Source: an uncultured Arcobacter sp.
GTDB lineage: Bacteria; Campylobacterota; Campylobacteria; Campylobacterales; Arcobacteraceae
Reading direction: 5' to 3'
Assembly (NCBI GenBank): GCA_913054415.1
Contig: CAJXII010000097.1
Location: 1 to 5,825, forward strand
Length of the DNA: 5,825 nt
In this document: positions 1 through 5,825 of the stretch, piece by piece
How positions within the stretch are numbered: position 1 is the stretch's first letter
Layout of the letters: every line of letters begins with the position of its first letter
Translations under genes and position numbers: made by a program
The notes under the pieces: generated by a model
The model's input: the letters and a program-made list of their open reading frames with translations, nothing else
Told to the model about the DNA's origin: nothing
The model's database searches: none

Positions 1-21
1 TATTTAGGAATATAAATATTC

Positions 22-558
22 TTGAAATTGGTTATTTTTTCTGGGGACATTATAACTATAGATGATTTTAGAAACTTCTACAAACAAGATAAAGAGAAAA
101 CAGAGATATTATATTGTGATATTATAAAAGGTGCTATTGATATTATAGAAACAACTTTACAAAATAAAAATATTAAACTTGAGATAGCAACAAACTGTAA
201 AAAGAAAATCTATACATATCCAAATGAACTAAGACAAGTGATATTAAATATTATCAAAAATGCTGAGGATGTTTTATTGGAAAGAAAAATAGAAAATCCT
301 GCAATCTATATTAAAACATATAATGATGATACATATTCATATCTTGAAATCAGTGATAATGCAGGTGGAATACCCAAAAATATTATAGATAAAATCTTTG
401 ACCCATACTTTTCTACTAAAATGAAAAAAGATGGAACAGGACTTGGATTATATATGAGTCAAATCATAGTCCGAGATCATAGCAACGGAGATATTATTGT
501 TACTAACGGCGAAGATGGTGCTATATTTACTCTTAAAATACCAACTATAAAAGAGTAG
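22..558 (+). CDS. Sensor histidine kinase, C-terminal ATPase half only (5'-truncated, possible pseudogene)
   Basis: This is the catalytic (HATPase_c) domain of a two-component sensor kinase, which binds ATP and phosphorylates a histidine in the partner dimerisation domain. Visible motifs in the 178-residue frame are a post-H-box linker TIDDFRNFYK (12-21), the N box NIIKNA (76-81), the G1 box DNAGGIP (112-118), the F box FDPYFSTK (126-133) and the G2 box GTGLGLYM (138-145). The nucleotide pocket therefore looks intact. Missing are the H box with its phosphoacceptor histidine and any sensor or membrane segment. The frame cannot extend upstream because an in-frame TAA lies at 13-15. The first possible start is TTG at 22, with a weak AGGA at 6-9 set rather far back. 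It ends 6 bp from the convergent topA stop. I infer a kinase broken by a nonsense or frameshift mutation whose 5' part lies outside the window. A free-standing ATPase protein is the less likely alternative. Confidence 0.75.
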   Translation: MKLVIFSGDIITIDDFRNFYKQDKEKTEILYCDIIKGAIDIIETTLQNKNIKLEIATNCKKKIYTYPNELRQVILNIIKNAEDVLLERKIENPAIYIKTYNDDTYSYLEISDNAGGIPKNIIDKIFDPYFSTKMKKDGTGLGLYMSQIIVRDHSNGDIIVTNGEDGAIFTLKIPTIKE

Positions 559-564
559 ATAAAT

Positions 565-2856
565 TTATTTTTTTGCACCTTTTGTTCTTCTAGTTTTTGG
601 TTGATTTTTAATAATATCTTTTACCTCATCTATAGTTAAAGCTTTGATATCTTGTTCATCGAGTTTTTTAGGTAGTTTGAAATTTTTTCTACCTTGTTTG
701 ATATATGCTCCATATCTACCTGTTAAAATCTGTATCTTTTCATCTGGAAAATCTTTGATTAAAGCTTTTGCTTTTTGCTCTTTAATCTCTTTGGCAACTT
801 CTAAAGCACGATCCAAAGTTATCGTATATGGATCATCATCTTTAATACTAAAATATTGTGATTTTATCTGTATATATGGTCCAAATCTTCCTATATTTAC
901 TTTTACATCATTACCATCTTCATCTACACCTAAAACTTTTGGTAGTTGCAACAGGACCAAAGCCTCTTCAAGTGTAATAGTATTAGCACTAAGATTTGAT
1001 GGTATAGAAGCAATTTTAGGTTTTTCTTCATCCTCTTTAGTTCCTAGTTGAACATAAGGTCCATATTGCCCTACTCTTGCAGTTACAACTTTATTTGTAG
1101 CAGGATCTATACCCAACTCTTTAACATCTGAGAATTTTGCTCTTGGGGCATTTTGCTCTTTATCCTCTATATTTTTTACAAAAGGAAAATAAAACTCTTT
1201 GATAACATCTTGCCATAATCTTTTACCTTCAGCTATCTCATCAAACTCCTCTTCAATCTTAGCAGTAAAACCTAGATCAACAATATGTGAAAAATGTTCA
1301 ACTAAAAAATCATTGACAACTGTTCCTATTAGTGTAGGTTTTAGTTTTTTATCATCTGTTTTGATAATATACTCTCTTGCTTGAATAGTAGCAATAGTAG
1401 GAGCATAAGTAGATGGACGACCAATCCCTTCTGCTTCAAGTTTTTTAACTAAACTCGCTTCTGTATATCTTGCTGGTGGTTTGGTAAAATTTTGCTCTTT
1501 TGTTAGTTTATCAAGATTTAAGATTGTCCCTTGTTTGATATTTGGTAAAAACTTTTCAGTATTATCAAGTGCTGCTTCTGGATCATCACTACCTTCTGTA
1601 TATGCTTTCATAAATCCAGCAAAAACTATTTTTGTTCCTACAGCTTTGAATTCATACTCTTTATTTTTTCCTGCTAATATTTTATATGTAGTATTTGCTA
1701 CTACTGCTTGTGCCATCTGTGTTGCTAATGTTCTTTTCCAAATCAAACTATACAACTTAAACTGAGCATTATCAAGATATGGTTGCACATCACTTGGTTT
1801 TAAAGCTAAATTTACAGGTCTAATAGCTTCGTGTGCTTCTTGAGCTCCTTTTGCTTTACTTTTATAAACTCTTGCTTTTGATAAAGCATACTCTTTTCCA
1901 TACTCTTTAGTAATAACATCTTTTGCCATAGATGTTGCCATTTTGCTTAGATTGACACTATCTGTTCTCATATATGTAATAAGTCCGCCTGTATGATTTG
2001 GAACACTTACACTACCTTCATATAGTTGTTGTGCTACAATCATAGTTTGTTTTACCCCAAACCCTATCTTTCTACTTGCTTCTTGTTGAAGTGTAGATGT
2101 TGTAAAAGGTGGTGCGGGATTTCTTTTGCTTTGTTTCTCTTGAATATCATCTAGCACATAATCTGATTGGCTACAAGAATTTTCTATCTCATTAGCCTCT
2201 ACTTCGGTTCTTACTTTTTTAGCTTTACCATCTATTTTTGCCAATAAAGCTTTAAAAGTTGGATCTTTAAAATCAAGTTTAATATTCCAATACTCTTGAG
2301 GTTTAAAAGCTTCTATCTCTTTTTCTCTATCGACAATAATCCTAACAGCTACACTTTGAACTCTTCCAGCACTTAGTCCATACCTTACTTTTTTCCAAAG
2401 TAAAGGTGATAGTTTGTATCCCACAGCACGATCAAGTATCCTTCTTGCTTGTTGAGCATCTACTAAGTTTTGATCTACATCTCTTGGAGTTTTTAAGGCA
2501 TTTAAAATTGCTTCTTTTGTAATCTCATGAAACACTATTCTTTTTATAGGATTTTTTTTGATCTTTAGAGCAGGTATTAGATGCCAAGCTATAGCTTCCC
2601 CCTCTCTATCCTCATCGGCCGCTAGATAGATAGTAGTATCTTTTGTGATCTGTTTCTTTAACTCTGCTATAACTTTCGTTTTATCTCTTGATACCAAATA
2701 TTGTGGTTCAAAATTATTATCAGGATCAAACCCCAATTTTGATTTTGGTAGATCTCTTACATGCCCCATAGATGCCATAACTTTATAGTCGCGACCTAAA
2801 AATTTTGATATTGTTCTTGCTTTTGCTGGTGATTCCACTATAACTAGATTTTTCAT
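565..2856 (-). CDS. topA: DNA topoisomerase I (type IA, omega protein)
   Basis: This cytoplasmic, nucleoid-acting enzyme relaxes negative supercoils by cutting one strand through a 5'-phosphotyrosine link. It is 763 residues, shorter than the roughly 865 of the E. coli enzyme. The N-terminal Toprim domain carries the catalytic Glu8 in VESPAKA and the metal-binding Asp81/Asp83/Glu85 in DEDREGE. The type IA core follows, with SAGRVQSVAVR (162-172) and the active-site Tyr295 in ITYMRTDS (293-300), followed by Arg297. GIGRPSTYA (477-485) is also typical. The C-terminal part has three repeats of the form GR(F/Y)G(P/A)Y(V/I) at about 595-603, 656-663 and 713-719, which are topoisomerase C-terminal repeats. 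It has no four-cysteine zinc fingers; the only cysteine is Cys228. The tail is basic (TRRTKGAKK). The start is an ATG with an AAAAGG ribosome binding site at 2862-2867 on the minus strand. It is transcribed divergently from tkt and converges on the kinase fragment. Identity is certain. Confidence 0.98.
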   Translation of the reverse strand: MKNLVIVESPAKARTISKFLGRDYKVMASMGHVRDLPKSKLGFDPDNNFEPQYLVSRDKTKVIAELKKQITKDTTIYLAADEDREGEAIAWHLIPALKIKKNPIKRIVFHEITKEAILNALKTPRDVDQNLVDAQQARRILDRAVGYKLSPLLWKKVRYGLSAGRVQSVAVRIIVDREKEIEAFKPQEYWNIKLDFKDPTFKALLAKIDGKAKKVRTEVEANEIENSCSQSDYVLDDIQEKQSKRNPAPPFTTSTLQQEASRKIGFGVKQTMIVAQQLYEGSVSVPNHTGGLITYMRTDSVNLSKMATSMAKDVITKEYGKEYALSKARVYKSKAKGAQEAHEAIRPVNLALKPSDVQPYLDNAQFKLYSLIWKRTLATQMAQAVVANTTYKILAGKNKEYEFKAVGTKIVFAGFMKAYTEGSDDPEAALDNTEKFLPNIKQGTILNLDKLTKEQNFTKPPARYTEASLVKKLEAEGIGRPSTYAPTIATIQAREYIIKTDDKKLKPTLIGTVVNDFLVEHFSHIVDLGFTAKIEEEFDEIAEGKRLWQDVIKEFYFPFVKNIEDKEQNAPRAKFSDVKELGIDPATNKVVTARVGQYGPYVQLGTKEDEEKPKIASIPSNLSANTITLEEALVLLQLPKVLGVDEDGNDVKVNIGRFGPYIQIKSQYFSIKDDDPYTITLDRALEVAKEIKEQKAKALIKDFPDEKIQILTGRYGAYIKQGRKNFKLPKKLDEQDIKALTIDEVKDIIKNQPKTRRTKGAKK

Positions 2857-2878
2857 AATTGCCTTTTATCTTGAAAAT

Positions 2879-2907
2879 AATATATGAAGCGAATATTAAC
2901 ATAAAAC
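2879..2907 (-). promoter_or_regulatory. Candidate topA promoter
   Basis: Reading the minus strand, a TATATT hexamer at 2879-2884 could be the -10 element for topA, 22 bp upstream of the ATG. The -35 position (about 2902-2907, GTTTTA) matches poorly, which is common in Campylobacterota, where the -35 box is weakly conserved. The region is AT-rich throughout, so other TA-rich hexamers could serve. In other bacteria topA promoters respond to supercoiling; nothing here shows that directly. Confidence 0.3.
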
Positions 2908-2909
2908 GA

Positions 2910-2942
2910 TTTAATCTTTCTTATACATATTTTAGATATAAT
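2910..2942 (+). promoter_or_regulatory. Sigma70-type promoter for tkt
   Basis: A perfect TATAAT -10 box lies at 2937-2942. It is preceded by a T-rich stretch and, 17 bp upstream, by TTTAATCTTT at 2910-2919, which resembles the TTTAAGTnTT upstream element described for Campylobacter housekeeping promoters. The transcript would begin near 2949-2950, giving a leader of only about 20 nt before the TTG start at 2970. That leaves no room for a riboswitch. Confidence 0.7.
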
Positions 2943-2958
2943 GACAAAAATTAAAAAT

Positions 2959-2972
2959 AGGATACAAAATTG
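2959..2972 (+). promoter_or_regulatory. Ribosome binding site fixing the TTG start of tkt
   Basis: AGGA at 2959-2962 lies 7 nt before TTG at 2970-2972. This supports TTG as the true start, since the encoded N-terminus SKEILLKQANTIRFLAADM aligns with the usual transketolase beginning. The next in-frame ATG (codon 20) would remove the first helix. The ATG at 2941 is out of frame and overlaps the -10 box. Confidence 0.8.
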
Positions 2973-4910
2973 TCAAAAGAAATATTATTAAAACAAGCTA
3001 ACACAATTAGATTTTTAGCAGCTGATATGGTTCAAGCTGCAAATAGCGGACATCCAGGAGCACCTATGGGCTTGGCTGATATTGCTACTGTTTTAAGTAA
3101 CCATATAAAATTGGATCCAAATAATCCACAATGGTTAAATAGAGATAGATTAGTTTTCTCAGGAGGTCATGCTAGTAGTTTAGTATATTCACTACTTCAT
3201 CTTTGGGGATTTGATCTATCTTTGGAAGATCTTAAAAATTTCAGACAAACAGGAAGTAAAACTCCAGGACATCCTGAATATGGACATACTCCAGGTGTAG
3301 AGATTACAACAGGACCTTTAGGTCAAGGTATTGCAAATGCAGTTGGTTTTGCTATGGCAAGTTCTTATGCAAAATATTGTTTAAATAGCGAAACAGCAAA
3401 AATTATAGATCATCATGTATATTGTTTTTGTGGTGATGGAGATCTTCAAGAGGGTATAAGTTATGAAGCTTGTGCTACAGCAGGACATCAACAACTATCA
3501 AACTTAACTATAATATATGATAGTAATGATATTACAATTGAAGGTGATATAAGTATCGCTTGGAGTGAAGATGTTAAAAAAAGATTTGAAGCTATCAATT
3601 TTGATGTTATCACTATAGATGGACACGATTTTGAACAAATCGATAAAGCACTTACACAAAGTAGAAATAGTGATAAACCTACAATAATTATAGCAAAAAC
3701 AAAAATTGGTCGTGGTGCTGCTACACTTGAGGGATCACACCATACACATGGAGCTCCTTTAGGAGATGATGAGCTAAAAGCATCTAAACAAAAAGCTGGA
3801 TTTGATCCAAAAAGTTCATTTGTGATTGATGAAGATGTCAAAAAAGCATTTGATAAAAAAGAATCTGGAGCATTACTTAGTCGTGCTTGGGATAAACTTG
3901 TCAAAAAAGATCTACCACTTAGTGAGCAAAATGAAACTTTAAATGCTTTACTAAATCCTGATTATTCTAAAATAGAATATCCTACATTTGAACCAGATAG
4001 TATGGTAGCTACAAGAGATAGTAACCATAAAATCTTAAATGCTATTGCAAAAGCGGTGCCTAGTTTTATAGGTGGTAGTGCAGATTTAGCACCATCAAAT
4101 AAAACTGAGCTTACAGGTTTAGGTGATTTTCCAAAAGGAAGAAATATCCATTTTGGTATCAAAGAACACTCTATGGCAGCTATTGCAAATGGTATGAATT
4201 TGTATGGATTATTTAGAGTATTTAGTGCTACATTTTTTATATTTAGTGATTATCTAAAACCAGCAGCTAGAGTTGCAGCACTTAGTTCAATTCCTCAACC
4301 TTTTATATGGACACATGATAGTATTGGTGTAGGTGAAGATGGTGCGACACATCAACCAATCGAACAACTAAGTCAATTTAGAAGCTTACCAAATTTTTAT
4401 ACTTTCCGTCCAGCAGATGCAAGTGAAAATGTAAAATGTTGGCAAAAAGCTTTAACTATGAATGCCCCTACAGGATTTGTATGTTCAAGACAAAAACTAC
4501 TAACTTTAAAAGATAAAAGAGTCTTTGGAGATGTTGAAAATGGTGGATATCTACTTACACAAAGAGATAATGCAACTGTAACACTTATGGCAAGTGGTAG
4601 TGAAGTGATGTTAGCACTTCAAACTGCTTGTTTTTTAGAGAGTGATTTTGGTATCAAAGCCAATATCGTATCTGTGCCTTGTTTTGATCTATTGTGTGAG
4701 CAAGATCAATCTTACATAGATAAAATTATAGATCCAAATACAAAAGTTATAGCTATAGAAGCATCTACTGCTATGGAGTATTATAAATTTGCTGATCATG
4801 TAATAGGTATGGATGGTTTTGGTGCTAGTGGTAAAGCAGATGAATTATTTGATAAATTTGGTTTTACAATCGATAAACTAAAAGTAAAAATCAAAAATTT
4901 AATGCAATAA
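2970..4910 (+). CDS. tkt: Transketolase
   Basis: This thiamine-diphosphate enzyme of the cytoplasm moves two-carbon ketol units between sugar phosphates in the non-oxidative pentose phosphate pathway. It links ribose 5-phosphate, xylulose 5-phosphate and erythrose 4-phosphate to glycolytic intermediates. At 646 residues it is full length (E. coli about 663). The N-terminal pyrophosphate domain shows SGHPGAPMG (26-34, His28), GDGDLQEG (155-162, metal ligand Asp156), Asn186 in YDSND, and HHTHGAPLG (257-265, His260). The pyrimidine domain has the catalytic Glu399 in GIKEHSM and THDSIGVGEDGATHQP (448-463, with His449, Asp450 and His461). Substrate-binding Arg507 lies in SRQ. The C-terminal domain ends with GASGKADELFDKFGFT. 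All key residues are present, so the enzyme should be active. The start is TTG with a good ribosome binding site. Some family members act in carbon fixation cycles, but nothing here points to that. Confidence 0.98.
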   Translation: MSKEILLKQANTIRFLAADMVQAANSGHPGAPMGLADIATVLSNHIKLDPNNPQWLNRDRLVFSGGHASSLVYSLLHLWGFDLSLEDLKNFRQTGSKTPGHPEYGHTPGVEITTGPLGQGIANAVGFAMASSYAKYCLNSETAKIIDHHVYCFCGDGDLQEGISYEACATAGHQQLSNLTIIYDSNDITIEGDISIAWSEDVKKRFEAINFDVITIDGHDFEQIDKALTQSRNSDKPTIIIAKTKIGRGAATLEGSHHTHGAPLGDDELKASKQKAGFDPKSSFVIDEDVKKAFDKKESGALLSRAWDKLVKKDLPLSEQNETLNALLNPDYSKIEYPTFEPDSMVATRDSNHKILNAIAKAVPSFIGGSADLAPSNKTELTGLGDFPKGRNIHFGIKEHSMAAIANGMNLYGLFRVFSATFFIFSDYLKPAARVAALSSIPQPFIWTHDSIGVGEDGATHQPIEQLSQFRSLPNFYTFRPADASENVKCWQKALTMNAPTGFVCSRQKLLTLKDKRVFGDVENGGYLLTQRDNATVTLMASGSEVMLALQTACFLESDFGIKANIVSVPCFDLLCEQDQSYIDKIIDPNTKVIAIEASTAMEYYKFADHVIGMDGFGASGKADELFDKFGFTIDKLKVKIKNLMQ

Positions 4911-4925
4911 GTAGAATATATTACT

Positions 4926-5012
4926 ATGATGTCAGACTATATGAATCAAATCACACTGATTATGACCGGTGTGATTTTTGTATTAGCTATTATAGTATAT
5001 ATAGTATTTTAA
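4926..5012 (+). CDS. Possible 28-residue single-pass membrane peptide
   Basis: An ATG-initiated frame of 28 codons ends at TAA 5010-5012. It starts MMSDYMNQITLIMTG and continues as an uninterrupted hydrophobic run rich in Ile and Val, the right length for one transmembrane helix. It sits 15 bp after the tkt stop and 14 bp before ribE, on the same strand. Against it: there is no clear ribosome binding site before ATG 4926 or the internal ATG 4941, it overlaps the terminator-like hairpin at 4948-4979, and T-rich DNA yields hydrophobic codons by chance. I do not recognise a family. It may be only a shadow of the terminator and promoter region. Confidence 0.25.
   Translation: MMSDYMNQITLIMTGVIFVLAIIVYIVF
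4948..4979 (+). terminator. Probable rho-independent terminator of tkt
   Basis: A perfect 9-bp inverted repeat (AAATCACAC at 4948-4956, GTGTGATTT at 4969-4977) encloses a 12-nt loop and runs into a T5 tract at 4975-4979. It starts 37 bp after the tkt stop codon. The stem is modest in GC content but strong against this AT-rich background. It would reduce readthrough from tkt into ribE. Confidence 0.6.
4991..5005 (+). promoter_or_regulatory. Candidate ribE promoter (-10 region)
   Basis: Two overlapping TATAGT hexamers (4991-4996 and 5000-5005) lie just after the hairpin and its T-tract, 22-36 bp before the ribE ATG. The TTTTTG at 4975-4980 resembles the T-rich stretch often found upstream of the -10 box in this phylum. 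No good -35 box is present. The AT-rich composition makes chance matches likely. Confidence 0.3.
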
Positions 5013-5026
5013 GATAGTAGAAGTTT

Positions 5027-5644
5027 ATGTTTACAGGATTGATTAAAGAGTTAGCTACAGTTGTTAGTTTTAACAATAATATATTGACACTACAAGCTCA
5101 ACACAAACCAAATATAGGAGATAGCATAGCTGTCAATGGTGCTTGTCTTACAGTAGTTTATGTAGATCATGGTATCTTTAGTGTTGAGCTATCTTTAGAA
5201 TCACAAAAGATATTGGCTATGGAAAATTATAAAAATCTTGTCCATATAGAACCTGCTATGATGATGAATGATAGATTTGAAGGGCATATAGTCCAAGGAC
5301 ATATTGACTGTGTAGGAACTATTAAAAATATCAATGACAATGGAAACTCAAAAGATTTTATTGTAGAGTTGCCAAAAGAGTATCTAAAATATATCATCCC
5401 AAAAGGCTCTATTGCTATAGATGGGATCAGTCTTACTATCAATGAAATTTACGATAATAGTTTTCGTTTAACAATCATACCACATACGATAAAAAATACA
5501 CTATTTCAAACTTACAATATTGACACAAGAGTCAATATCGAAACAGATATGTTTGCTAGATATATTTTTAATATGTTTCACAAAGATAAACAAAATAGCA
5601 CTCTAAGTTGGGAACAAGTTGATATGATGATGAATAGATATTAA
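5027..5644 (+). CDS. ribE: Riboflavin synthase, alpha chain
   Basis: This enzyme performs the last step of riboflavin synthesis in the cytoplasm, a dismutation of two 6,7-dimethyl-8-ribityllumazine molecules into riboflavin and 5-amino-6-ribitylamino-uracil. The 205-residue protein has the two tandem lumazine-binding barrels of the family. The first begins MFTGLIKE and includes VNGACLTV (36-43). The second begins near FEGHIVQGHID (84-94) and includes IDGISLTI (131-138), IPHT (151-154) and NIETDMFARYI (170-180). The C-terminus adds a segment, STLSWEQVDMMMNRY, beyond the usual trimer-forming helix. The ATG start is chosen because MFTGLI is the family's invariant N-terminus; the ribosome binding site before it (AGAAG at 5019-5023) is weak and close. 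It lies 116 bp downstream of tkt with a terminator-like hairpin between, so it is probably expressed at least partly on its own. The symbol follows the E. coli ribE/ribC convention; Bacillus ribE names the same activity. Confidence 0.96.
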   Translation: MFTGLIKELATVVSFNNNILTLQAQHKPNIGDSIAVNGACLTVVYVDHGIFSVELSLESQKILAMENYKNLVHIEPAMMMNDRFEGHIVQGHIDCVGTIKNINDNGNSKDFIVELPKEYLKYIIPKGSIAIDGISLTINEIYDNSFRLTIIPHTIKNTLFQTYNIDTRVNIETDMFARYIFNMFHKDKQNSTLSWEQVDMMMNRY

Positions 5645-5825
5645 AATAAAGACAAAAAATTATAAACTAATCCATATATTCATTTCAAGTATTTTTTATA
5701 AATAATTAAACTTTTTATTATAAATTAATAGATATTGTCATGATTCTTATATCTTGTAATTTTAGGATAAATAACTTAACTTTCGCACCTAAAACCAAGT
5801 AATCTTTGAGTAATATCCCTTAATG
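5645..5825. other. AT-rich non-coding tail, no supported gene
   Basis: This stretch follows ribE and shows no reading frame with a start, ribosome binding site and recognisable product. Bases 5687-5730 are almost pure A/T. Frames entering from the right edge on the minus strand are short: one runs 5823-5776 and reads LRDITQRLLGFRCES before a stop, and another runs 5824-5789. Either could be the end of a gene lying to the right, or chance. An ATG occupies the last three bases (5823-5825) but has no ribosome binding site. No convincing ribE terminator is visible. Confidence 0.6.
5760..5794. repeat. Short inverted repeat in the right-hand intergenic region
   Basis: TTTTAGG (5760-5766) and CCTAAAA (5788-5794) are perfect 7-bp inverted copies separated by 21 bp. 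There is no T-tract directly after either arm, so this is not a clear terminator. It could be a protein-binding site, an element edge, or chance in AT-rich DNA. Confidence 0.35.

Noticed and set aside
559..574. Palindrome ATAAATTTAT followed by seven T, as a kinase terminator
   Set aside because: The palindrome has no loop of its own; folding leaves only about three A-T pairs. The T run is simply the Lys-Lys end of topA on the other strand.
644..2100. Open frames on the plus strand opposite topA (for example 644-1051, 1199-1384, 1481-1765)
   Set aside because: They lie wholly antisense to an unmistakable topA, encode Ser/Phe/Cys/Leu-rich peptides with no recognisable motif, and arise from the AT-rich codon pattern of the opposite strand.
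2552..2559. Run of eight T (A8 in the topA coding strand) as a phase-variable tract
   Set aside because: It encodes lysine codons in a core housekeeping gene in a genome full of A/T runs. Phase variation in this phylum normally uses G/C tracts in surface genes.
3488..4162. Minus-strand open frames opposite tkt (3488-3904 and 3962-4162)
   Set aside because: They are antisense to conserved transketolase coding sequence, have no ribosome binding site or family resemblance, and look like codon-bias shadows.
5227..5442. Minus-strand open frame opposite ribE
   Set aside because: It is fully inside the conserved riboflavin synthase gene, its composition is shadow-like, and it has no supported start.
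5687..5730. Near-repeated ATAAAT/TTATAA stretches, considered as a ribE terminator or an origin-like AT-rich element
   Set aside because: The inverted pairing is imperfect and purely A-T, with no GC stem, no DnaA-box cluster and no iterons. Low complexity explains it.
5740..5802. 20-codon ATG frame on the plus strand in the right-hand spacer
   Set aside because: It has no ribosome binding site, no hydrophobic or other pattern and no recognisable similarity. The length is expected by chance.

Overview
The window looks like chromosomal DNA from a Campylobacterota (epsilonproteobacterial) species. It is strongly AT-rich and uses ATA, AAA and TTA codons heavily. One gene starts at TTG behind a good ribosome binding site. 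The protein sequences of transketolase, topoisomerase I, riboflavin synthase and the kinase fragment have the character of that group. The genus cannot be fixed from the sequence alone.

Layout. Bases 22-558 (+) encode the ATP-binding half of a sensor histidine kinase. The phosphoacceptor half is missing, and an in-frame stop lies just upstream, so this is a truncated or decayed gene. It runs head-on into topA (565-2856, -), a complete DNA topoisomerase I that ends only 6 bp away. A 113-bp divergent promoter region (2857-2969) separates topA from tkt (2970-4910, +), a complete transketolase with a TTG start and a well-formed sigma70-type promoter. A 116-bp gap follows. It holds a hairpin plus T-tract that is a likely tkt terminator, and overlapping it a 28-codon reading frame for a possible single-pass membrane peptide. 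Next comes ribE (5027-5644, +), a complete riboflavin synthase. The last 181 bp (5645-5825) are very AT-rich with no supported gene, only a short inverted repeat and at most a trace of a decayed reading frame.

How the genes relate. The three complete genes are core housekeeping functions: relaxation of negative supercoils, the non-oxidative pentose phosphate pathway, and the last step of riboflavin synthesis. Transketolase interconverts pentose phosphates, and riboflavin is built partly from ribulose 5-phosphate. The tkt-ribE proximity therefore makes metabolic sense, but the terminator-like hairpin between them argues against a tight operon. I found no CRISPR array, tRNA, rRNA, insertion sequence or defence module, and no convincing undescribed system. 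The points most worth a second look are the truncated kinase, the cysteine-poor TopA tail, the tiny membrane ORF over the tkt terminator, and the non-coding right end.
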